12,500 nucleotides of DNA. It comes from Glandiceps talaboti. Its lineage: Eukaryota > Hemichordata > Enteropneusta > Spengelidae. The notes beneath the pieces are model-generated. The model saw only the letters and a program-made list of their open reading frames with translations, did no database searches and was not told where the DNA came from. Below, piece by piece: positions 1 through 6,836 of this stretch. A program made the position numbers and the translations under genes. Position 1 is the stretch's first letter. Each line of letters opens with the position of its first letter. Where the stretch lies: positions 21,779,842 through 21,792,341 of the forward strand of contig NC_135549.1 of the NCBI RefSeq assembly GCF_964340395.1. The letters run 5' to 3'.

Positions 1-19
1 TATGGTAACAGGCTTTGTT

Positions 20-735
20 TATTGGACAAGCGTGCTTTCTTAGGTTAATGTATGTAAGAGTGTATGATACTACTTAATGCAGTCTTAAGATATAGCCTAA
101 TTACCGAAAATCCTTAATTATGCAAATTATTCATCAACACTGTAAGGTACATCAACTAACTTTATAGGACACACACAATTTGTTATGGTTAATGTATGTA
201 CTGAATTGTATTAAAATTGAAGGATGCAGTCGTAAGATATAGCCTAATTACCAAGAATCATTAATTATGCAAATTATTCATTAACACTGAAAGGTACACC
301 AACAAACTTTACAGGACATATGCGATTGTTATGGTTAACGTGTGTACTGAATTATATTGGAATTGAAGTATGTAATCTTAAGATATAGCCTAATTACCGA
401 AAATCATTAATTATGCAAATTATTCATTAACACTGTATGGTGCATCAACAAACTTGATAGGTCATATGTGTTTTCTTATGGTTAATGTATGTACTAAATT
501 ATGATGAATATGAAGAATGTATTCTTAAGATATAGCCTAATTACCAAAAATAATTATTTATGCAAATTATTCATTAACGCTCTAAGATACATCAACGAAT
601 TTTATAGGACAAATGTATGTTGTTATGTTTAACGAATATACTAAATTATATTGAAATAGAAGTATGCAGTCTTAAGATATTGCGTAATTAGTTGATTTCA
701 TTAATATGCAAATTTCTCTAATGAAACATTAACAG
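20..735 (+). repeat. 147-bp satellite array, five monomers plus a partial
   Basis: The phrase cttaagatatagcctaatta recurs with small changes at 84, 231, 377, 524 and 671, giving periods of 146-147 bp. A partial monomer precedes the first copy and the window opens inside or close to the array. Every monomer holds ATGCAAAT (120, 267, 413, 560, 706) inside the AT-rich context ttatgcaaattattcat. The fifth copy is the most diverged and the array fades near 735. A single diverged relative lies at 8166-8330. No coding potential is seen. The family is not one I recognise; it may be the tandem core of a larger mobile element, because a tetranucleotide tract and a hairpin follow it. Confidence 0.92.
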
Positions 736-832
736 ATCTGGCTCAAAACATAATCAGGTCTAGTTATTACCCTAAAGATTATATATTTTAAATTTCATTA
801 CAATTGAGCCAGCCAATTTTTAGAAAATGATG

Positions 833-842
833 ACACAGACAC

Positions 843-913
<71 letters not shown>
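833..913. repeat. (CAGA)n microsatellite
   Basis: About 80 bases of nearly pure CAGA repeat, introduced by gacacagacacacag. On the opposite strand it reads (GTCT)n. It lies about 100 bp after the 147-bp satellite array; the intervening 736-832 is AT-rich with no gene. Confidence 0.97.
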
Positions 914-929
914 TTCCCCTTTTAATACC

Positions 930-945
930 CCCGTACCCTTACGGG
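930..945. other. small hairpin after the (CAGA)n tract
   Basis: CCCGTA and TACGGG form a perfect 6-bp stem around a 4-base loop (ccct), 17 bases after the microsatellite and just before the dispersed repeat that starts at 956. A stem-loop shortly after a tetranucleotide tract is a feature of the 3' end of some non-autonomous rolling-circle elements, but a stem this short could arise by chance. Confidence 0.5.
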
Positions 946-955
946 AGGTAAAAAG

Positions 956-1180
956 GGCCTATCACATGCACATAGCCGTGAAGGAAGGAAGGAATGACAG
1001 GCCAGCTGGCTGGTAAGGTAGATAGATGGATAGATGGAGGGAGGAAGGGAGGAAGGGATGGAAAGATCGCTCAAATACATTAGTATATTTGTTTATGCCT
1101 TTGTATTACCTATATCCACATATGCAAGCATGGGTACAGGCAGACAAACAGAAAGGTGGGTAGATCGGCAGACAGCACAA
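956..1180. repeat. dispersed ~225-bp repeat, copy 1
   Basis: This segment aligns along its length with 1987-2198. Shared blocks include ggcctatcacatgcacatag, cgtgaaggaaggaaggaatg, tatttatgcct-like text, gcatgggta and aaaggtggrtagatcgg. It contains short GGAA, GATA and GGAT microsatellite-like stretches. Both copies end at agacarcacaa and pass straight into a microsatellite, of a different sequence in each case. A reading frame runs through it into the microsatellite, but it consists of repeat text and is not taken as a gene. It is likely a non-autonomous mobile element or a piece of one; I do not recognise the family. Confidence 0.85.
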
Positions 1181-1196
1181 TGGGCAAGTGGTAGTT

Positions 1197-1231
1197 CATA
1201 CATACATACATACATACATACATACATACAT

Positions 1232-1282
<51 letters not shown>

Positions 1283-1335
1283 CACACAGTCAGTCAGACA
1301 GACAGACAGACACACACACACACACACAGAGACAT

Positions 1336-1384
<49 letters not shown>
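1197..1384. repeat. compound (CATA)n(CAGA)n(CA)n(CAGA)n microsatellite
   Basis: About 37 bases of CATA repeat pass directly into CAGA repeat, then CACA/GTCA-type interruptions, then a second long CAGA tract to 1384. Long open frames exist on both strands (THTYIHTDRQTDRQ on one, VCLSVCLSVCMYVC on the other), which is the expected artefact of a repeat that lacks stop codons. Confidence 0.97.
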
Positions 1385-1739
1385 GTCAGTTAATAACATG
1401 GAATGACGATAAAACAACTGCCTAAAGCGGGGTGCATTGCTCAAAAGTAACAATAGCAAATAAATGGCTTGAAACGTCGCAAGTATATGCTCGGACATTT
1501 GTCCCATGTGCACTGTTGTTTGCTAAGTCTCTCTTCTGAGCTAAACTAACACGTCTATGTATCATCCTCGTTTCATACATGGAATCAATTCTAAACTGCT
1601 AAGATATGTAATTTTCTAATTATTACTACGGTACCAACACTATAATAACTATCAACAAAGAAAAATGCATCATTCATTATTGAAATTATCTTTTCTAACG
1701 ACGAGGAATATTACACTTCAAGAAAACCCTGACACTTAC
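1385..1739. other. AT-rich stretch without a recognised feature
   Basis: No convincing frame, repeat or RNA gene is seen. If the exon at 1740-1862 is real, this is the start of the intron that follows it on the minus strand (gtaagt donor at 1739-1734). Confidence 0.5.
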
Positions 1740-1862
1740 CAGTGCAGTTATGCCAATCGTCAGCGAGTACGTATCCAGTGTTACAACCACAAATGTAGCT
1801 ACCGACAGTGTTGATACAGTTCTGGTGACAAGGTGAGGAACTGTGGCTGCATTCATCAATGT
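1740..1862 (-). CDS. calcium-binding EGF-like module, single 123-bp exon
   Basis: Read on the minus strand, an acceptor (attaccag) ends at 1863 and a consensus donor (gtaagt, 1739-1734) follows base 1740. The exon is phase 1 at both ends, as is usual for cbEGF exons. The translation starts DIDEC if the previous exon supplies G, and includes CINTVGSYICGC and a terminal HNC. Six cysteines fall in the EGF order: DIDEC, SPC, QNC, YIC, GC, HNC. The D-I-D-E start is the Ca2+-ligand signature, and C-x-N-x4-Y-x-C-x-C fits the Asp/Asn beta-hydroxylation consensus. In known proteins such modules are disulfide-bonded, Ca2+-stiffened units of extracellular proteins, arranged in tandem. It probably belongs to the same gene as the exons at 3484-3606 and 6240-6629, being downstream of both; that joining is inferred. 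The host gene is not identified. Confidence 0.88.
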
Positions 1863-1986
1863 CTGGTAATGACAAATGAGGAATCAATCAATAGTTAATT
1901 TTGTAGTCATTGTTAACATAATAGTAATTACAACACCTCGTTGCCAGCTGTCTTCATCGATGAAATGCATAATACAGATTTAAAAT

Positions 1987-2197
1987 GGCCTATCACATGC
2001 ACATAGTCGTGAAGGAAGGAAGGAATGACAGGCTAGCTTTCTTGTAGGATGGAGGGATGGAGGGATGGGGAATGGATGGATACATAGCTGAATTAGTATA
2101 TGTATTTATGCCTTAATACATACATCTACATATTTGCACGCATGGGTATACAGACAGATAGACAAACAAAAAGGTGGATAGATCGGTAGACAACACA

Positions 2198-2198
<1 letters not shown>
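1987..2198. repeat. dispersed ~212-bp repeat, copy 2
   Basis: This is the second copy of the sequence at 956-1180, in the same orientation. It starts at the same ggcctatcacatgcacatag word and ends at agacaacacaa before a TA repeat. It carries small indels in its GGAT/GGAG tract relative to copy 1. It lies in the intron between the two EGF-like exons. Confidence 0.85.
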
Positions 2199-2199
<1 letters not shown>

Positions 2200-2241
<42 letters not shown>

Positions 2242-2269
2242 TTAATATATATATAGTTATATATATAGA
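2200..2269. repeat. (TA)n microsatellite
   Basis: About 40 bases of pure TA dinucleotide repeat, then an imperfect continuation (cttaatatatatatagttatatatatag). It abuts the end of the dispersed repeat copy 2. Confidence 0.95.
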
Positions 2270-2354
2270 CTTAATTCAAAAGAATGAGGATGTAATAAGT
2301 CGTTACTCAGTTTCACGCTTTGAGCGATCTTCAGACAACATATTTATTTGCAAA

Positions 2355-2398
2355 TATATATATTCATATATATATATGCACATATATATATATTTATA

Positions 2399-2452
<54 letters not shown>

Positions 2453-2474
2453 CATACATACATACATACATACA

Positions 2475-2504
<30 letters not shown>
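2355..2504. repeat. (TA)n then (CATA)n microsatellite
   Basis: An imperfect TATA/CATA region from 2355 leads to pure TA (about 2402-2448), then CATA repeat to about 2504. It directly precedes the LINE fragment, whose 5' truncation point is therefore at or inside the microsatellite. Open frames across it ([14 protein letters not shown]) are repeat artefacts. Confidence 0.96.
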
Positions 2505-2506
<2 letters not shown>

Positions 2507-2748
2507 ACCCATCTATATTGTAAAAGACACGGTTTTACAGTTGTTGAGGATGAATGTCATTTATATTGTTTTGCCCCTTATATAACGACCATAGAGTAGA
2601 TTTTATTCCTCAAAGATTTAGAGTTCACCCCACGAAAGAAAAATGTTTTTCCTTACTCGCATGCAAGAATGAAGTAGTCCAATACAAACTATCAGTTTTT
2701 GTTCATAAAGCTTTCAACACTCGTACTAGTTTTGTTCAGCAAACATAG
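2507..2748 (+). pseudogene. LINE ORF2 C-terminus, frameshifted
   Basis: One frame reads [16 protein letters not shown] and the adjacent frame continues FILFCPLYNDHR and on to a TAG stop at 2746-2748. In family terms this matches the cysteine-containing tail after the LINE reverse transcriptase, where a C-x(n)-[IV]EDE-x-HF-x(3)-CP-x-Y pattern is common. The two frames meet near 2555-2562, so a single-base indel has broken the reading frame. The following text (FSLLACKNEVVQYKLSVFV) fits the last helices of that tail. The remnant is about 80 codons, cannot act by itself, and is a neutral relic. The identification rests on the pattern and is moderately sure; the exact clade is not clear. Confidence 0.7.
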
Positions 2749-2911
2749 ATGTATATGTTCTCCCCTGTCATATTTTTACCTTTAATTATTTTTCCGTTAA
2801 TTATTAGTAGAATGATATCCAGTTCTTTGTTCTTTTTCCTCTCTACTGTTATGTAAAATGTTTTGTGCGATGGGCTGAGGCCCTAGCATTTGAAATAAAC
2901 TACTACTAAAA
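2507..2911 (+). mobile_element. 5'-truncated 3' end of a non-LTR retrotransposon (LINE)
   Basis: The fragment holds the C-terminal coding end of a LINE (2507-2748), a ~150-base 3' untranslated region with the phrase gatgggctgaggccct, and the end tgaaataaactactactaaa, which resembles the short-repeat tails of CR1/L2-like LINEs. Everything upstream, including the reverse transcriptase core, is missing. It sits in the intron between the two EGF-like exons, on the strand opposite to that gene. Confidence 0.72.
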
Positions 2912-3483
2912 TATAACCCAGATGATATTACTTAAGATTAAATTATATGTAAACATGCAGACTTCTAGTTTTATATTTTATGCCTCTAAACGGCCTCCTA
3001 CATGTATTTATTTTTCAAAATAGTTTTCAACACTCCCCACTAATGACGCTGTCTCTTTCTCAGGATTGCACATAAAAGTGTTGCTGAGTAAGCATCATCT
3101 AGACATTGGTATAGCTCAATATGAGAGTTCACCTAGCGAAGCCCACAGCTAAATGTAAACAGCTTTTATGAACTCTGAAACCGACGTTGTCACTGCTACT
3201 CTAGCTAATGTAAGTTGTATTGGTATGCGGAGGGGTCAATCAAACTTTCTATATAAAGGGGGGGGGGACACGGTGTATTCAAATATTTCAAGCAAGGCAG
3301 AAGGCTACTCAATTGTTTTGGTCTTTTACGACAATTTCCCCACTCCCAACCAAAGGTCGTAAATAATAACGGCTCCATAAATCATTTCTGTTGACTCGCA
3401 CGTGTTTCAAATAGCTCAAACGAAAGAAGATCACCTAATCTTCTAGCAACCGACATAGTAAGGAGATTTTTAAAATAATTTAC
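2912..3483. other. intronic-looking stretch, no supported gene
   Basis: No frame with recognisable domain text was found. A run of 10 G lies at 3258-3267, just after a tatataaa word. A short open frame at 3168-3362 has no recognisable features. If the gene model is right this is intron sequence of the minus-strand gene (donor gtaaat at 3483-3478). Confidence 0.5.
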
Positions 3484-3606
3484 CTTGGCAGCGCTCGCTT
3501 TCCCCATCAGTTCCAAAACCCGAAAAACAAGCACATGTAAAACCAATCCCTGTACTTTTACATCTATGGTGACAGGTGTTGCGTCCAAGGGCACAGTCGT
3601 CAATCT
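3484..3606 (-). CDS. EGF-like module (cbEGF type), single 123-bp exon
   Basis: On the minus strand an acceptor (acattgtag) ends at 3607 and a donor (gtaaat) begins at 3483; both ends are phase 1. The translation begins EIDDC if the prior exon supplies G, and includes NTCHHRC and FTCACFSGFG, ending ERCQ. Six cysteines are in EGF order: DDC, NTC, HRC, FTC, AC, RC. The E-I-D-D start is a plausible Ca2+-ligand variant. Where cbEGF modules usually have Asp/Asn in C-x-[DN]-x4-[FY]-x-C-x-C, this one has Ser (C-K-S-T-G-I-G-F-T-C-A-C), so it lacks the hydroxylation residue. Length and phases equal those of the exon at 1740-1862, which suggests tandem modules of one gene. The donor is weaker (gtaaat) than that of the neighbour. 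Confidence 0.85.
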
Positions 3607-3689
3607 CTACAATGTACAATTGTGGCACTGTGTTAATATAAGATCAAATATAACAACAGTATTTGTACAAAACAAACACTGCCATGGCC

Positions 3690-4200
3690 AATACTAGGGT
3701 TAACATTATCAGGCCAACATTACCACGTCCAACTTCGGAGTTTGACATTGCAATGTGGACCATAGTTAGTCGTGGTAATGTTACCCGTGGTAATGCTGGC
3801 AATGGTAATGTTACCCATGGTTATGTTGGACATGGTAATTTAAGCAATGGTAATGTTACCCATGGTTATGTTGGACATGGTAATTTAAGCAATGGTAATG
3901 TTACCATGGTAATGCCATCCATGCACAGTAATGTTGGTCATTATTGTGTTGGCCATGGGGTGTGGCATAACCATGGCCATGCAACAGCACCATGGACAAA
4001 ATTATCATGGTTAACTAACGTTACTGTACTTAACAATAACATGGTCAATATTATCAAGGTTAACATTTCCATGTCCAATATTACCCTGGCAAACGTCATC
4101 AAGGCTAATATCACTTTGGCCAACATTGACATGGCCAACATCACCACATGGACAACAATTTAACATGGCCAACATCACCATGGACAACATTAACATTACA
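3690..4200. repeat. degenerate minisatellite with strand-switched halves
   Basis: Many short words of the type catggccaacattacc, with loose spacing of 15-18 bp, fill this stretch. In the left part (about 3770-3950) the words read taatgttaccc/ttatgttggacatgg, and in the right part (about 4020-4200) mostly the complement (catggccaacattacc), so the array changes orientation near 3985. A perfect 45-bp tandem duplication lies at 3804-3848 and 3849-3893, with a third partial copy from 3894. An open frame of 166 codons (3663-4163, plus strand) runs through it, with a 15-residue repeat as a consequence of the 45-bp unit; I do not consider it a gene. Confidence 0.85.
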
Positions 4201-4323
4201 AGCCACACCTTGACTATTAGTATTACTATGACCACATACTATATCACAATCACAATCACAAATCTGCAACACAATGTGGTACATTAAAAGGCCAAGGAAA
4301 AGTACATTTAAACAAAAATATAC

Positions 4324-4432
4324 CAATCTGATTAAAATCCGATGTAGTGTACAGGGCACGATTTCTTATTCAGATGGTACGTTTACTGTCGTCTGTGCTT
4401 CTGTGAGCGTCCGTTACATTTTAATCAGATTG
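4324..4432. repeat. short inverted repeat, 15-bp perfect arms
   Basis: CAATCTGATTAAAAT (4324-4338) is repeated as its exact reverse complement at 4418-4432, enclosing 79 bases. This may be a small MITE remnant or a foldback. There is no coding content. Confidence 0.65.
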
Positions 4433-4639
4433 CTCTCATATATGCTTATAAATATGTTAAAATGAAGTCAAACTCTTTAAGAAACTTTTAAAGAAAATCT
4501 TAAAACAATCAACGTCGAAGTATCGTTTAAATGTGTAGGAATTGAATTCAAGAGAATTGCTCCTTATACTTAAACTCTGAACGATGAACTTGGAATTGGG
4601 TATAGGTTTATGAAAGTCAGAGGAATATCTTGTTGGATA

Positions 4640-4790
4640 ATTATGGTTAACATAAGGCCAAACCTTAAAAGGATTGCTATGATATTATATGCCTAACGTT
4701 AATCAAGGCTGATATTACCATGGCCAGCATAACGTGGCATATATTTGTCATTGCTAACATTTCCATAGCCGAAATTATCATGTATCACAA
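4640..4790. repeat. patch of the catggccaacattac minisatellite
   Basis: Words such as gatattaccatggccagcat, gctaacatttccatagcc and cctaacgttaatcaagg match the vocabulary of the array at 3690-4200. The patch is more diverged. The flanks (4433-4640 and 4790-4990) show nothing else. Confidence 0.6.
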
Positions 4791-4992
4791 AGTGGTGACG
4801 TGTTTAGTAAGTATATTAACCTTAATCTTGACTTTTGGGTAACCTTCTATTCTTCTATTTCTTTACTTTTTATGGAAATCAACGAGTCACTTAGCAGTGA
4901 ATTATGTTTAGACTACCAGATGGCTGAGAGTGTATGTAAATCAGTTACTACTAGGCATTTTGTTTGTGATGAACCATAGGGGCGAGCGAGCA

Positions 4993-5747
4993 TGTAATCG
5001 GTTGATCGATTTATTGATTTATTTTTTATTAATTGGTTGAATGATTGACTGATTGAATAATCACATTTTGTGGTGCAATACAACTTATTTTGTGTGTGAT
5101 ATTGATCAATTGACTCATTGTTTTGGTGATCTTACACCTATTTCTTCTTTCCCTGGCTACTTTGTTCTCTTTCCGTTGTATATAATTCTCTCTTTATAGA
5201 CTAAGTAAAGACATCTTGCCCATTCTTCTCCTCTTATCTAAATTAAAACACTCCTAATCTCATAATTAGCATGGATAAGTTATCGCGACAATTTGCTTTA
5301 TGTCTAATCTTCTAGGAGATTATCACACCGGACAAACGGTCAATTATGCACATACTTGTACGTAGGAACTAGTTAATGCATAAATGATAAATGAGTGTGA
5401 TAATCTCCCAGAAGATAAGAGATAAAGCAAACTTTTTAATGTAAGTGCTCGCTTGCCAATAATAAGATTAGGAGTGTTGTAATCTAGATAAGAGGAAAAG
5501 AATGGACAAGGTGTCTTTATATAGTCAATAAGGAGAAAAAGCTAAAAGAGGAAAAGTAGCCATGGAAAGAAAAATGTTTTATATCCTCACAAAACTCAAT
5601 GAGTCAAGTGATCAATATTACACACAAAATCAGTTGTATTGCACCTTCATTCAATCAATCATTCACCCAAATAATAAATCAATCAATAAATTTATCGATC
5701 AATCAATCAATCGATCAATCAATCAATCAATCAATTAATTAATTACA
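4993..5747. mobile_element. foldback element with ~340-bp inverted arms
   Basis: The left arm (about 4993-5328) is repeated in inverted form at about 5395-5747. The inner ends are perfect over 14 bp (GGAGATTATCACAC at 5315-5328 against 5395-5408) around a 66-base loop. Further arm blocks pair in order: ggtgcaatacaact (5072-5085 with 5632-5645), the blocks around ggctactttg, agacatcttgcccattctt and aacactcctaatct, and an outer ATTG/ATCG repeat. No open frame for a transposase is seen. The outer edges are uncertain: weaker similarity (ctaggca/cctag) suggests the ends could lie near 4950 and 5763. It is likely a non-autonomous DNA element of the foldback or long-TIR MITE kind, sitting in the intron between the CTLD and the first EGF-like exon. 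Confidence 0.88.
5696..5745. repeat. (ATCA)n microsatellite in the right foldback arm
   Basis: atcaatcaatcaatcgatcaatcaatc... then (aatt)n. The left arm has the counterpart gttgatcgatttattgatt in a shorter, more degraded form. Confidence 0.85.
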
Positions 5748-5774
5748 AGCATTTTACCTAGACAGTGAAGACAT

Positions 5775-5935
5775 TGATGGCTAACATTTCCTTGGGCAAC
5801 ATTACCATGGCTAACATTCCCATGGTTAAAGTTACCATGACTAACATTGCCATAGCTATCTAATATTATTATGGTCAACATTACTATGACCAACATTACC
5901 ATGGCTAACTAATGTTACCATAAAAAACGTCAGTA
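5775..5935. repeat. patch of the catggctaacattac minisatellite
   Basis: gatggctaacatttcc, ggcaacattaccatgg, ctaacattcccatgg and ggtcaacattactatgacc repeat at roughly 16-20 bp spacing. It belongs to the same family as 3690-4200 and 4640-4790 and has the same orientation as the 4640 patch, so it is not part of the inverted foldback arms between them. Confidence 0.7.
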
Positions 5936-6239
5936 CATGCAATAACTTCGCTCGCTTTAGTTAGATTATTCTATCAATTGTTGCTAATTCCAATTGCACC
6001 TTTGTCAAAATGAGAGAGATACTCCAATCACATACAATGTATATAGTGATGCACTTTTAACTGTTTATATCTTGGCATAGATCTTTATTACCAGTTGTTC
6101 ATATTGCATAGTTTATTGTAATTTATGAATCTGCTATCAAATTATGGATAATGTTATATAAAGAAAGATTTATGTATCATGTTGTCATGAGTTTAGTTAA
6201 TATTTTCATATTTATTATTCCACAGATTTGCAATCTTAC
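5936..6239. other. AT-rich stretch without a recognised feature
   Basis: No frame or repeat stands out. If the CTLD exon is spliced, this is the beginning of the intron after it on the minus strand (donor gtaaga at 6239-6234). Confidence 0.5.
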
Positions 6240-6629
6240 CTTTCATACATAAATAGTTGTACTTAGCGCTTTTGTTCCCATTCTTTATTTCAGAGGCGTT
6301 TAATTTTATGTCCACATAAAAAAAGTTTCCATAGCTTGATATGACTAAAATGTCATCAAAGTCCTCTATGCGATTCCCAGTATACCAATGAGTTTCATCA
6401 TTATTTTTAGATTTAGTTGCACCGATCCAGATTTTCTTGGACATAGACGTTTTACGAATTTGAAGCAACACCTCATTGAAATCCTCCACCGATGTGAAAG
6501 TAGCCATTTGGTATCCGAGTTGTAAACACTGTTTGTAGGCATCAACGGCGGTCGCATTACTTTGAACCAGTCTGTATGCTATGTTCTTATTGGAAGTCGA
6601 ATGCAATATAAAATCTTGGTAACCATTCT
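6240..6629 (-). CDS. C-type-lectin-like domain (CTLD), single 390-bp exon
   Basis: An acceptor (cgtatttacag) ends at 6630 and a donor (gtaaga) begins at 6239; both ends are phase 1, giving 129 complete codons. CTLD landmarks in order: start NGYQDFIL, helix 1 with AYKQC (Cys34), then GYQMATFTSVEDF (37-50), the core strand KIWIGA (65-70), HWYTGNRIEDF (80-90) and the last strand YNYLCMK (123-129, Cys127). Cys34 and Cys127 are the conserved outer disulfide pair. The inner pair is absent, as are the EPN or QPD sugar/Ca2+ motif and WND, so classical Ca2+-dependent sugar binding is unlikely. Sequons NAT, NAS and NKS occur at 24, 110 and 118. The frame reads on into the intron to a stop near 6193, so a single-exon reading is possible but splicing fits better. 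It probably shares a gene with the EGF-like exons downstream. No signal peptide is present in this exon. Confidence 0.82.
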
Positions 6630-6836
6630 CTGTAAATACGAATAGCCCATCAAGTTAATCAACTAAATAATTTGAAAACTTATGAATTAGTTAGACTTTG
6701 TCTTCAAAATCATTTACACATGTGATACATGAATACATGATTGTCAACTTGTAGTATAAATAAATCTAAAAATGAGGCGGGAAGGGGGCAAACATGATAT
6801 TTACAATATTTATTTCTTAAAATGCGGCCATGTCAT

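Noticed and set aside
1-735. CRISPR array, because of regular spacing
   Set aside because: The whole 147-bp unit is repeated with no unique spacers, and the context is eukaryotic.
1034-1513. Frames with DRQTDRQT or CLSVCLSV runs
   Set aside because: Translation of CAGA/GTCT repeats, open on both strands at once.
3250-3267. TATAAA followed by a G run as a possible promoter
   Set aside because: No gene begins downstream on the plus strand; a single TATA word in AT-rich DNA is weak evidence.
3663-4163. 166-codon plus-strand frame with GNVTHGYVGHGNLSN-type repeats and N-glycosylation sequons
   Set aside because: The frame is a by-product of a minisatellite whose recent unit (45 bp) is a multiple of three; the same words occur outside the frame and in the opposite orientation, and there is no splice or start context of note.
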